From: WLMZ01 sp031410915
Lineage (GTDB): Bacteria > Actinomycetota > Acidimicrobiia > Acidimicrobiales > Ilumatobacteraceae
Assembly: GCA_031410915.1 (NCBI GenBank)
Contig: JANNZY010000059.1
Span: forward strand, 1 to 43,614
Length of the DNA stretch: 43,614 bases
Reading direction: 5' to 3'
The translations under genes and the position numbers were made by a program. Positions within the stretch are counted from its first letter, which is position 1. The number at the start of each line of letters is the position of its first letter. Shown here piece after piece: positions 7,924-15,899 of the stretch. The notes under the pieces are model-generated. The model was not told where the DNA came from, searched no databases, and worked only from the letters and a program-made list of their open reading frames with translations.

Positions 7924-9171
7924 ATGTACTCGATGCTCCGCACGAACCGGGACATCCGGTGGCTGTTCATCGCCCAGGTGATCTCCTACGCCGGCGACTG
8001 GTTCGCGTACGTCGCGTTCGTCGGGCTGGTGCAAGACTTCAGCGACTCCAAGCTGCTCGTGACAATGGTCTACGTCGCGCAGTCGCTGCCGGCCTTCGCG
8101 ATGTCAGCCGTGGCCGGACCGGCGGCTGACCGCTTCGACCGGCGCAACATCATCCGAACCGTGTCGCTGATCCAGGCGATCGCAGCAATCGGCCTGCTGG
8201 TGGTCGACTCGAGCAGCACGCTGCTCCTCGGCTTCTTGTGCCTCTGCGCGATCTCTGCACTCGGCTCGTTCGTTGGACCCGCCGCACAGGCCGGCATCCC
8301 CAACCTGGCCCGTGACGCCGACGAGTTGAAGCAGGCGAGCTTGCTGTTCGGATCGCTGTGGGGCGCGATGCTCGCCGTCGGGGCCGCGCTCGGCGGGCTG
8401 GTCGCCACCGTCTTCGGCCGTGACGCGGCGTTCATCGCCAACGCGGTCTCGTTCGTGCTGGCTGCCGGGTGCGTCACGATGATCCGCAAGCCGATGCAGG
8501 TCGCCCGCGCCAGCGAGGCAAGGTCGCGGATGCGCCCGATCGCCGACATGCGCGAGGCGTTCGTGTACGCCCGCACCGACAGCACGCTGCTCGCGCTGTT
8601 GGCGTCGAAGGCCACGTTCGGACTCGGTGCCGGCATCGTCGGGCTGCTCGCGGTACTGGCCACCGAGAACCTGCACGGCGGCGATGGTGCGACCGGGCTG
8701 TTGCTCGGCGCGCGCGGTGTGGGCGTCGCCGCTGGACCGTTGATCGCGGCCAAGCTGGTCGGTCCGTCGCTGTCACGGGTGTTGTTGCTGAGCGGTTGTG
8801 CCGGACTCGCGTTCGGCGTCTGCTACCTCGGACTCAGCGTCGCTCCGGTGCTGGCGGTCGCCGTCCCCCTCGCGTTGATCGCGCACCTCGGCGGTGGCGC
8901 GCAGTGGACGTTGTCCACCTACGGCCTGCAGCGACGAGCACCGGACCACATCCTCGGCCGCATCCTGGCCGGTGACTTCGGCATGGTCACACTGATCATC
9001 ACCGTGTCCAACCTGGCTGCGGGCACGCTCGCCGATGCCGTTGGTGCCCGCTGGGCGATCGCCGTGTTCGCCGTGCTCAGCCTGCTCGCCGGAGCCACAT
9101 ACCTCCTGCTGACCTCCGGCCTGCGAGCCGCGGAGAACCAGCTTCAGTCGAGTGCGGCCTCGCCGAGGTAG
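7924..9171 (+). CDS. MFS transporter (EntS-like, MFS_3 type)
   Basis: This 415-residue membrane protein has about twelve hydrophobic segments and no signal peptide. The loop AGPAADRFDRRNIIR after the second helix is the MFS motif A. The shape (MYSMLRTNRDIRWLFIAQ start, central basic loop near residue 200, second half with GLGAGIVGLLAVL) fits the EntS/MFS_3 drug or siderophore exporter group. The ATG at 7924 starts 7 bp after ppk2, so the two are probably co-transcribed. Its 3' end overlaps livF on the other strand by 28 bp. The cargo is unknown. Efflux of a catabolic intermediate is a guess. Confidence 0.85.
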   Translation: MYSMLRTNRDIRWLFIAQVISYAGDWFAYVAFVGLVQDFSDSKLLVTMVYVAQSLPAFAMSAVAGPAADRFDRRNIIRTVSLIQAIAAIGLLVVDSSSTLLLGFLCLCAISALGSFVGPAAQAGIPNLARDADELKQASLLFGSLWGAMLAVGAALGGLVATVFGRDAAFIANAVSFVLAAGCVTMIRKPMQVARASEARSRMRPIADMREAFVYARTDSTLLALLASKATFGLGAGIVGLLAVLATENLHGGDGATGLLLGARGVGVAAGPLIAAKLVGPSLSRVLLLSGCAGLAFGVCYLGLSVAPVLAVAVPLALIAHLGGGAQWTLSTYGLQRRAPDHILGRILAGDFGMVTLIITVSNLAAGTLADAVGARWAIAVFAVLSLLAGATYLLLTSGLRAAENQLQSSAASPR

Positions 9172-9878
9172 CTGGATTCGAGCAGGTCGCGGTTGCGGCG
9201 CAGTTCGTCGGCACTGCCCTGCATCACCAACTCGCCGTGGTTCAAGACGTAGGCGCGGTCGGCCACTTCGAGCGCCATGTGCACGTGCTGCTCGACGACG
9301 AGCACACCGCAGCCGGTTTCGTCGGCGATGCGACGCACGATCGGCAGCAGGCGTTCGACGATGATCGGCGCGAGGCCGAGGCTCATCTCGTCGACGAGCA
9401 GGCACTTCGGCTTGGAGACCAGCGCCCGGGCCATCGCGAGCATCTGCTGCTCGCCGCCGGACAGGAGTCCGGCCGCCCGCTTGGTCAGGTTCTTCAGCGC
9501 TGGGAACAGGTCCAGCGCGCGCTCGAACGAACCGGCCCGCTCGGCGCGGTTGCCGGTGATGCCGAGACGGATGTTCTCCTGCACGGTGAGGTCGAAGAAC
9601 AGCGAGCGGTCCTCCGCCACGTGGGCCAGGCCGAGCTGCGCGACCTTGTATGGCGCCATGCCATCGATGTTCTTGCCCATCACGCGAACGGTTCCATGAA
9701 TGGCCTTGAGCAGACCCGAGATGGTCAGCAGCGTGGTGGTCTTGCCCGCGCCGTTGGGGCCGAGCAGCGCAACGACCTCGCCGGGGTTGACGGTGAGGTC
9801 GAGGTTGCGCACGACGGCGATGCTGTCGTAGCCGGCGTGCAAGCCGCTGATCTCGACGAGTGGTGTGACATCACTCAT
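9144..9878 (-). CDS. livF: Branched-chain-type ABC transporter ATP-binding protein LivF
   Basis: This 244-residue ABC ATPase has Walker A GPNGAGKTT (40-48), the Q-loop region, signature LSGGEQQ (139-145) and Walker B LLVDEM (Asp163, Glu164), followed by SLGLAP, which is diagnostic of LivF. The usual Pro of the DEPS motif is Met. It couples ATP hydrolysis to import through the fused permease at 10677. The start overlaps the 3' end of livG by 8 bp. The 3' end overlaps the convergent MFS gene. Confidence 0.92.
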   Translation of the reverse strand: MSDVTPLVEISGLHAGYDSIAVVRNLDLTVNPGEVVALLGPNGAGKTTTLLTISGLLKAIHGTVRVMGKNIDGMAPYKVAQLGLAHVAEDRSLFFDLTVQENIRLGITGNRAERAGSFERALDLFPALKNLTKRAAGLLSGGEQQMLAMARALVSKPKCLLVDEMSLGLAPIIVERLLPIVRRIADETGCGVLVVEQHVHMALEVADRAYVLNHGELVMQGSADELRRNRDLLESSYLGEAALD

Positions 9879-10677
9879 GCGTTGCCTCCCGGGCTGCAGC
9901 GAGGCCAGTGCCCTCGCGGGCTTGGGCCTCGCCGGCGGACTGACCGAGGTAGGCGGTGATGACCGCCGGATCCTTGCGGATCTCGTTCGGTGTGCCCTGG
10001 GCGATGATCTGGCCGAAGTCGAGGACGTAGATGTAGTCGCACACGTTGAGCACCAGGCCCATGTCGTGGTCGATCAAGAAGATGGTCGTACCGGTGGTGA
10101 GGAACGAGCGCAGGTGGGCACCGAGCAACTGGCTCTCCGCAGTGTCGAGTCCGGCTGCCGGCTCGTCGAGCAGCAGCAGTTTCGGACGTGCCGCCAGGGC
10201 TCGGGCGACGCCGACGAGCTTGCGTTGGCCGTGAGACAGGTCGCTCGGCAGCGTGTCGGCAATCCCCTCCAGGCCGAGTGCGCTCAGCGCGGCGTCGACC
10301 GAGCTCGCGTGGTCACCCTTGCGCACCCGCAGGAGGTCGAGCACGAACGCGTACCACTTCGGCTTCTCGGCAGCGACGAGCAGGTTGTCGCGCACGGTCA
10401 GGTCCTCGAACAGCTCCAGCGACTGGAACGTCCGCGAGAGGCCGAGGTGGGCACGGCGGTCCGGCGCGACACCGGTGAGCTCGGTGCCGTCGAACGTGAT
10501 GGTGCCCGACGAGACCGACGTGAATCCGGTGATCGCATCGATGAACGTGGTCTTGCCGGCCCCGTTCGGGCCGATCAGGCCGACGAGCTTGCCGGGTTCG
10601 ACGACGAGGTCGATGTCGAGGTTGGCGGCCAGACCGCCGTAGCGAACCGTCAGGGAACGAGTTTCGAGCAGTCCCAT
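9871..10677 (-). CDS. livG: Branched-chain-type ABC transporter ATP-binding protein LivG
   Basis: This 268-residue ABC ATPase starts at ATG 10677, which overlaps the permease stop as ATGA. Walker A is GPNGAGKT (36-43), the signature region is LSHGQRKLV (from 147) and Walker B is LLLLDEPAAGLD (from 167). The SRTFQSLELFEDLTVRDNLL stretch and the late LIDHDMGLV segment are LivG features. The frame is open far upstream but that part is a shadow of the permease. The C-terminus has an Ala/Gly/Glu-rich tail after AYLGQSAGE. It forms the ATPase pair with LivF. Confidence 0.93.
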   Translation of the reverse strand: MGLLETRSLTVRYGGLAANLDIDLVVEPGKLVGLIGPNGAGKTTFIDAITGFTSVSSGTITFDGTELTGVAPDRRAHLGLSRTFQSLELFEDLTVRDNLLVAAEKPKWYAFVLDLLRVRKGDHASSVDAALSALGLEGIADTLPSDLSHGQRKLVGVARALAARPKLLLLDEPAAGLDTAESQLLGAHLRSFLTTGTTIFLIDHDMGLVLNVCDYIYVLDFGQIIAQGTPNEIRKDPAVITAYLGQSAGEAQAREGTGLAAAREATHE

Positions 10678-12977
10678 CACGCGCCTGCCATTTCCAGCCG
10701 GGAGCCACCCTCGCGAAGCTTCTTCTTCTGCGACACGCTGTGCTTGACGCTCAGCACGATCCCGCGAACGACGAGGGCCAGCAGTCCACCCAGGATCGGC
10801 ATCCACACCTTGCTGTACGAGTCGACGCGGAGCGGCCAGAGCACGAAGCCGACGATCGCGCCGACGACGAACGTCGGTCCGGCGCGTCTGGCGAGTGAGG
10901 CCCATTCCCTGCCTCTCGCATTGCGCAACCACGTGCCGACGTGGCGCAACTCCATCTGCAGCTGCGGGGCGATTCCGTTGGCGTTGGCGATCGCGGTGAA
11001 CACGAGCGCGGCACCACCGAGCACGGTCACGTAGCGGTCGATGTTGGTGCCCTTGAGGAAGTAGTTGCTGGCAACGGTCATCAGACCGGCCGGAGCCAGG
11101 ATGCCGCCGACGATCGCGCCGTTGATCGACGTGATGCCACCGAGGTATGCGAACGCCAGGTAAGCCAGGCTGGCCTGGTAGACGAAGTTCGCCGACGACA
11201 CGTCGTTCTGCTTGAACCCGAGCATCACGCCGCCGATTCCGGCGATGCCGGCACCGATGCCGAACGCGAGCAGCTTGGTGCGTGACACGTTGATGCCGGC
11301 TGCGGCGGCCGCACGCTCGTTGGCGCGCACGGCCAGGAAGCGACGTCCCGTTCCGTTGCGTCGAAGGTTGGCCACGGCAAGACAACACAGCACCAGCACG
11401 ACGAAGACGAAGATCGCGAACTCCGGTCTGTCGTTGAGTCCGCGGTCGCCGAGCGAGCGGAGGTCGATGCCGAACAGGCTCGCCGGTTTGACGTTTGCCG
11501 GCGCGCCGGCACTGAGATCGGTTGCCTTCTGGTTGTCGAAGTACAGGGTCTGCAGCGAGATGGCTGCGGCGATGGTCACGACCGCGAGCTGCACGCCGCG
11601 GATGCGCACCGCGGGCAGGCCAACGAGCACACCGACGACCACTGCGGCGATCACGCCGAGCAGTGCGGCGATCGGCCAGGGCAGGCCGGGACCGCTGACG
11701 GGGAACGGGTTGCTGATCGTGGTCGAGCCGTTGGCCATCATCCGCGCCATGAAGAACGCAGCGATGCCGGCCAACGACATCTGCGCCAGCGAGATCTGTC
11801 CGACATAGCCGGTGACCACCACCATCGACAGCATCAAGATCGCGGCGATCAGCGAGGTGGAGAGCGCAAAGGCGAAGACGGTGCGCGGACCACTGTTCTG
11901 CAGAGCGAACGCGAGCGCGACGACCACGATGCTCCACACCACGACGTGTTGCGGGATGCGAACCGGTTTCGGCGACAGCGGCAGTCGCTTCTCCTCCAGC
12001 GCGCCGCGCTGGGGCAACGACTTACCGCGCAGGAACAGGACGAGGACGATGACCGCGAGCGGCACGATCTCGCGTGCGCCGGAGCGCAAGATGTCGGGGA
12101 ACCAGCTCTTGCCCGACCACAGGCCGAGCAGCGACTGCACTGCGCCGAGAGCGAGCCCGCCCCAGCAGGCGACCATGATCGAGCGCAGCCCACCGATCAG
12201 CGCTGCACCGAGCGCACCGACGACGAGTTGGCTCAGACCGATCGGGGTCAGTGAACCCTGGATCGGGCCGACCACGATCGCGGCGACGGTCGCGACCACC
12301 GAAGCGATGACCCAGTTGAGTGCGGCGAGCCACTGCGGCGAGTAGCCGAGCAGGACCGCACCCTTCTCGTTGCCGGCCGCAGCCCGCGTGGCGAGGCCGA
12401 AGCGGGTGTACTTGAACACTGCCCAGAGGACGAGCGCGATCGCGACGGCGATTCCGACGGCCCAGATCGCGCCCTCGGGATAGCCCTTGCCGAGGCCGAG
12501 GAAGTTCTTCAGGGCCTTGTTCGGCACGATGCTTTGCGGCTGGCGACCGGAGCCACCGAAGTTCAGCTGGGCCACCCCCTGCAGGTACAGCATCACACCC
12601 ACCGACGCGACGACCTTGCCGAGCGCGGGCGCGTTGCGCAGCGGCCGGAAGACCAAGAAGTGGGCGATGAGCCCGATCAAGACCGCCATCAGCACGGACA
12701 ACACGAATGCCACCGGGGTGGACACCGTGCCGTCGCCGAGGCTGATCGACACCGGGATGTTCAGCGTGTGCGTCGGTAGGAAGTCGACCCACGGCAGGCG
12801 CACCATGCCATTGCGGCGCGCCTCGTCGAAGGTGAACACGCCGTACATCGCGAACGCGCCATGAGCGAAGTTGATGACACCGGACCCGCGGTACACGATC
12901 ACGAGCCCGCTGCCGAGCATTGCGTAGAGAGCGCCGAGGCCGAGGCCGATCAGCAGGAAGAAGATCACGTCTTGCAA
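10677..12977 (-). CDS. Fused branched-chain-type ABC permease LivH-LivM
   Basis: This 766-residue integral membrane protein joins two permeases that are usually separate. Residues 1 to about 300 are LivH-like (start MQDVIFFLLIGLGLGALYAM, GSGLVIVYRGSGVINFAHGAF, then TRFGLATRAAAGN). Residues of about 345 to 766 are LivM-like (GYVGQISLAQMSLAGIAAF, FLAVRANERAAAAAGINV, then YLGGITSINGAIVGG). A basic cytoplasmic linker (PQRGALEEKRLPLSPKPVR) joins them. There is no internal stop or restart, so this is a true fusion. It ends with a Lys/Arg-rich tail. It imports a substrate delivered by the lipoprotein at 13069. Branched-chain amino acids, amides, or small carboxylates are all possible. Confidence 0.92.
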   Translation of the reverse strand: MQDVIFFLLIGLGLGALYAMLGSGLVIVYRGSGVINFAHGAFAMYGVFTFDEARRNGMVRLPWVDFLPTHTLNIPVSISLGDGTVSTPVAFVLSVLMAVLIGLIAHFLVFRPLRNAPALGKVVASVGVMLYLQGVAQLNFGGSGRQPQSIVPNKALKNFLGLGKGYPEGAIWAVGIAVAIALVLWAVFKYTRFGLATRAAAGNEKGAVLLGYSPQWLAALNWVIASVVATVAAIVVGPIQGSLTPIGLSQLVVGALGAALIGGLRSIMVACWGGLALGAVQSLLGLWSGKSWFPDILRSGAREIVPLAVIVLVLFLRGKSLPQRGALEEKRLPLSPKPVRIPQHVVVWSIVVVALAFALQNSGPRTVFAFALSTSLIAAILMLSMVVVTGYVGQISLAQMSLAGIAAFFMARMMANGSTTISNPFPVSGPGLPWPIAALLGVIAAVVVGVLVGLPAVRIRGVQLAVVTIAAAISLQTLYFDNQKATDLSAGAPANVKPASLFGIDLRSLGDRGLNDRPEFAIFVFVVLVLCCLAVANLRRNGTGRRFLAVRANERAAAAAGINVSRTKLLAFGIGAGIAGIGGVMLGFKQNDVSSANFVYQASLAYLAFAYLGGITSINGAIVGGILAPAGLMTVASNYFLKGTNIDRYVTVLGGAALVFTAIANANGIAPQLQMELRHVGTWLRNARGREWASLARRAGPTFVVGAIVGFVLWPLRVDSYSKVWMPILGGLLALVVRGIVLSVKHSVSQKKKLREGGSRLEMAGA

Positions 12978-13022
12978 GGAACCACTTGCCTCTCACTCGG
13001 CGACGGAACAAACAACAGCGTG

Positions 13023-13050
13023 CGTCCGGGGGCAAGGAAGCCCCCGAACG
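13023..13050 (-). terminator. Strong hairpin between the binding-protein and permease genes
   Basis: CGTCCGGGGGC (13023-13033) pairs with GCCCCCGAACG (13040-13050) around a 6-base loop, with one wobble in the minus-strand RNA. On the transcribed strand it is followed by CGCTGTTGTTTGTT, which is moderately U-rich. The position, just after the abundant binding protein and before the membrane component, suits partial termination or 3'-end protection. Confidence 0.65.
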
Positions 13051-13068
13051 CTCGACTGTGAGGTCAGG

Positions 13069-14676
13069 TCACGGCCCGGGCTTGAGCTCGGTACCGGCAA
13101 CCAGGTCGATGCCAGAGAACTTCTCGCGGACGGGCTCGAGTGCCTCGCCGTTCCACTGGGTGGCCGTCACTTCGGCGTTGCACACGGCGATGTACGGCGT
13201 GGGCGCCGTCGAGCAGGACAGCGGGGTCGAGCCGAACAGGTGCTGCCCGGCCGTCGTTGCATAGGCCTCGCTGATCGCATCTGGCGTCAGCTCGTTACCG
13301 GACACGACGATCTGGCTGGAGAGCTCCCACAGCGACATCAGGCCGGTCCAACCCTGCGTCGCGAAACCCTTGTTCAGCTGATCGTCAGCCAGGCCGTACT
13401 CGCTCGGCTTGCTCTGGTAGATCTCGGCCTCGAACTTGTCACGTGGGTTGTCGATGGTGGCCGGATCGTTGAGCACCGCACCGGACGCACCGACGAAGTA
13501 CACGCCCTTGGCGAGGTCACCGGCGGCACGCATCGCGTCGAAGTCGAGGCACGAGCCCGACAGCACCAGCGGAATGGAATCCGGGGTCCAGCCGAGGCGG
13601 CCGAGGCCGTCGACGAAGTTCCAGCAGTCAGCACCCTGGGCAGAGAACATGATCGCGTCCGGCTTGAAGTCGAGCACCTCGGTGACCTGCGGGGTCACGT
13701 CCGGGGTGGCCGGCTTGATGGACACGCCGATGTGCTCGAGATCGGGAATGCTGCCCGCCTTCTTCGACGAACTGTCGACCTTGCCCTGCAGCACGTCCAG
13801 CGGCTTGTTCTCGAGGTCGTAGTAGCAGACCACGCCAGGAGGCGTGTCGGCCCACGGCACGGCCACTCGCTTGGCGGCCAGATCGTTGGTCACGAACTCG
13901 ACGAGGCCGGTGTGGACGCCGAGGCACCCACCACCGCCACCGATGGAGTACACACCCGGCGACGTGAAGTCACCGACGGTGATCGGGGTGATGACCACCA
14001 CCGGCACCTTCGCAGCGGCGTAGATCGGGAACTGGTTGCCGAAGAAGTTGATGCTCGAGAAGACCATGAAGGGCTCGTCGGTCAACAACTCGTTCGCGCA
14101 TCGCTGCGAGTCGTCCGGCGACACCACCGACTTGCAGACCTTCAGATCGATCGGTCGACCGGGGATCCCGTTCTGGATGTCGGCGCCGAGGCCGCCGAGC
14201 TCGTTGTTGATGTAGTCGACCGCAGCCTGGGCTGCGAGCGAGAACTCGGGGAAGCTGCCGTTGGGGTCGCCCTCCAGGTTCTGGAACCCGATCACGATCG
14301 GGTCGCCTTCGGCCTTGAGCGGCGTGTCACGAGCGCACGTCAAGTCAGAGACGAAACGGCCCGCACCGGTTCCTTCGTCACCGTCGGTCGACGAGTCGAT
14401 CGCAGGACAGCCGGCCGTACCGCCACCGGAAGTGTCCGGCGCTGCTGTCGTGTCGCCGCCGGCAGCCGTTGTTTCCGGCGCTGCCGTCGTGTCACCGCCG
14501 GCAGCCGTCGTCTCCGGCGCCGCGGTGTCGGGCGCCGCGGTCGAACCGGGTGCCGCGGTGGACGCGGTCGTCGAATCTGCGTTGTTGTCGTCGCTTCCAC
14601 ACGCCGCAGCGATCAATGCGAACGCACTGACCGCAATCACGGCACGCCGAAGACGCGAACTGTTTCGGACCCTCAT
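13069..14676 (-). CDS. ABC transporter substrate-binding lipoprotein (Peripla_BP_6 type)
   Basis: This 535-residue exported lipoprotein has basic residues, a hydrophobic core and lipobox LIAAAC with the lipidated Cys at position 26. A low-complexity Thr/Ala/Pro/Gly linker follows (about residues 30-90) and holds a 13-residue unit, APETTAAGGDTTA, in tandem. The mature domain is a Leu/Ile/Val-binding-protein fold (IVIGFQNLEGDPNGSFPEF, then AAQAAVDYINNELGG). The ATG at 14676 is preceded by AGAGGGGG. The longer open frame upstream runs into the next gene. It captures the ligand for the LivHM-G-F importer. The ligand is unknown, but the context points to a compound degraded by the surrounding enzymes. 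Confidence 0.92.
   Translation of the reverse strand: MRVRNSSRLRRAVIAVSAFALIAAACGSDDNNADSTTASTAAPGSTAAPDTAAPETTAAGGDTTAAPETTAAGGDTTAAPDTSGGGTAGCPAIDSSTDGDEGTGAGRFVSDLTCARDTPLKAEGDPIVIGFQNLEGDPNGSFPEFSLAAQAAVDYINNELGGLGADIQNGIPGRPIDLKVCKSVVSPDDSQRCANELLTDEPFMVFSSINFFGNQFPIYAAAKVPVVVITPITVGDFTSPGVYSIGGGGGCLGVHTGLVEFVTNDLAAKRVAVPWADTPPGVVCYYDLENKPLDVLQGKVDSSSKKAGSIPDLEHIGVSIKPATPDVTPQVTEVLDFKPDAIMFSAQGADCWNFVDGLGRLGWTPDSIPLVLSGSCLDFDAMRAAGDLAKGVYFVGASGAVLNDPATIDNPRDKFEAEIYQSKPSEYGLADDQLNKGFATQGWTGLMSLWELSSQIVVSGNELTPDAISEAYATTAGQHLFGSTPLSCSTAPTPYIAVCNAEVTATQWNGEALEPVREKFSGIDLVAGTELKPGP
14436..14552. repeat. 39-bp tandem repeat inside the binding-protein linker
   Basis: Units start at 14436, 14475 and 14514 (period 39 bp, 13 codons). 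They encode APETTAAGGDTTA-like repeats just after the lipidation site. Units differ by a few, mostly silent, changes. Linker length may vary between strains by slippage. Confidence 0.8.
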
Positions 14677-14742
14677 GAATCCCCCTCTTTCCCCCTCAGG
14701 AACGCTGGCTGGCACCAGCGGACTGCAGTCTGGCAGGAATAG

Positions 14743-14762
14743 AACTGATCGGTCAATTATTT
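14743..14762. promoter_or_regulatory. Operator-like dyad upstream of the binding-protein gene (site B)
   Basis: AACTGATCGGTCAATTATTT matches the arms of site A at 13 of 16 positions with the same 4-bp spacing. It lies 67 bp upstream of the ATG at 14676 and overlaps the 3' end of the enoyl-CoA hydratase-like gene. The match was made by eye, not by a matrix scan. Confidence 0.5.
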
Positions 14763-15589
14763 CCTTCGGTTCCTTCTCGATAGTCGCCGAACGCACGGTC
14801 GCGCTCGCTCAGCGCGGCGGTCACCCCCTTCGTCGCGAACGACTGCATGTACTCCATCGACGAGGTCTGATGGAACCCCATCGCCTGGATCTCGGCGGTC
14901 GCGCGGATGCCCGTGCGGATGCCCATCGCTTCCATCGCGCGATGCGCGGCACGCTTGTTGAGCGCGAGCAGGTCGCCGGGGATCTTGGCGACGCGCTCGG
15001 CCATCGCCAGCACCTCGTCGTCCAGCGCCTCGAGCGGGAAGGCACGGTTGGCGAAACCGTTCGTGACCGCCTCGGTACCCGACATCGAGTCACCGGTGAG
15101 CAACGCCTCCATCCCCCGCCGCAGCCCCATCAGCCACGTCTGCCACTGCATGTCCGGTGGCGACATCAGTCGCACCGGCGGGTAGCCGATCGCCGCGTCC
15201 TCGGCCACGTAGACGAGGTCGCACGCAGTGGCCAACTCGGTGCCGCCGGCCAGGCAGTAGCCGTGCACCTGCGCGATGATCGGCGTGGCCATGTCCCACA
15301 TCTCGAACCAGTTGTTGACGACGTGACGCGACCACCAGCCGTCGGCCTTGGCGATCGCCCGCTCGACGTCTCGGTTCGGTGACCCGAGGTCGTAGCCGGC
15401 CGAGAAGCACGGTCCCCCACCGCGGATCACCATCACGGACACGTCTCGATCACGATCGCCGGCGCGCAGGGCGTCGAACAGCGCGCCGCGCAACGCATCG
15501 TTCAGGGCGTTGCGCTTCTCCGGCCGGTTCAGCGTCAGGCGGCGCACCTTCGGTCGCGGGTCGTCGATCAACAGCACTTCATCCGACAT
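14753..15589 (-). CDS. Enoyl-CoA hydratase/isomerase-family protein
   Basis: This 278-residue crotonase-fold protein starts MSDEVLLIDD at ATG 15589, overlapping the ferredoxin 3' end by 11 bp. Oxyanion-hole loops are CFSAGYDL (61-68) and GYCLAGGTELA (110-120). One catalytic Glu equivalent is kept (Glu118 in TEL). The second, normally in the GxPE motif, is replaced (GYPPVRLMSPP, about 135-145). This argues for an isomerase or other crotonase reaction rather than plain hydration. It is the last gene of an operon with an acyl-CoA synthetase and a ferredoxin, consistent with CoA-ester catabolism. Confidence 0.85.
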   Translation of the reverse strand: MSDEVLLIDDPRPKVRRLTLNRPEKRNALNDALRGALFDALRAGDRDRDVSVMVIRGGGPCFSAGYDLGSPNRDVERAIAKADGWWSRHVVNNWFEMWDMATPIIAQVHGYCLAGGTELATACDLVYVAEDAAIGYPPVRLMSPPDMQWQTWLMGLRRGMEALLTGDSMSGTEAVTNGFANRAFPLEALDDEVLAMAERVAKIPGDLLALNKRAAHRAMEAMGIRTGIRATAEIQAMGFHQTSSMEYMQSFATKGVTAALSERDRAFGDYREGTEGNN

Positions 15590-15899
15590 GGCGGACCCCT
15601 CTCTTCTCCACGATCGCTGCGGCATTCTCGTCGGCGCGCAGCTGGCAGGCGAGCCGGTCGGTGTGGTCCTCGGGCCCGTCGCGCCAGCGCACGTTGCGCA
15701 ACCCGGCGAGCTCGACCGGCGAGTACGGCAACAGGCCGGTGCCGTCGACGACGCGGACCGCGCAGCGGTTGCACTGCGCGTTGCCCTTGCAGATCGTCGG
15801 CCAGTAGTAACCGCCGCGATGGGCAGCTGCCATCAACGTCTCGCCGGGCTCCAATTCGAACTCGACGCCGAGTGGTTCGACCCGGACGCGGGCTGTCAC
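15579..15899 (-). CDS. 2Fe-2S ferredoxin (plant/adrenodoxin-like fold)
   Basis: This 106-residue soluble protein has cluster ligands Cys37, Cys43, Cys46 and Cys85 in a C-x5-C-x2-C-xn-C arrangement (CKGNAQCNRC, then LACQ). The GTG at 15899 overlaps the upstream synthetase stop as GTGA. The longer open frame upstream is a shadow of the synthetase. It probably carries electrons to an oxygenase. Candidates nearby are the P450 at 17926, the P450 at 3026 and the Rieske oxygenase at 23092. No ferredoxin reductase is seen in the window. Confidence 0.88.
   Translation of the reverse strand: MTARVRVEPLGVEFELEPGETLMAAAHRGGYYWPTICKGNAQCNRCAVRVVDGTGLLPYSPVELAGLRNVRWRDGPEDHTDRLACQLRADENAAAIVEKRGVRHVG

Noticed and set aside
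9871..11937. 688-codon minus frame as one large protein
   Set aside because: Only the last 268 codons (LivG) are real. The upstream part is out of frame with the fused permease that truly occupies that DNA.
13240..14742. 500-codon plus-strand frame opposite the binding lipoprotein
   Set aside because: It is the shadow of the lipoprotein gene, which has a clear signal peptide, lipobox and family fold. The shadow shows only low-complexity basic sequence.
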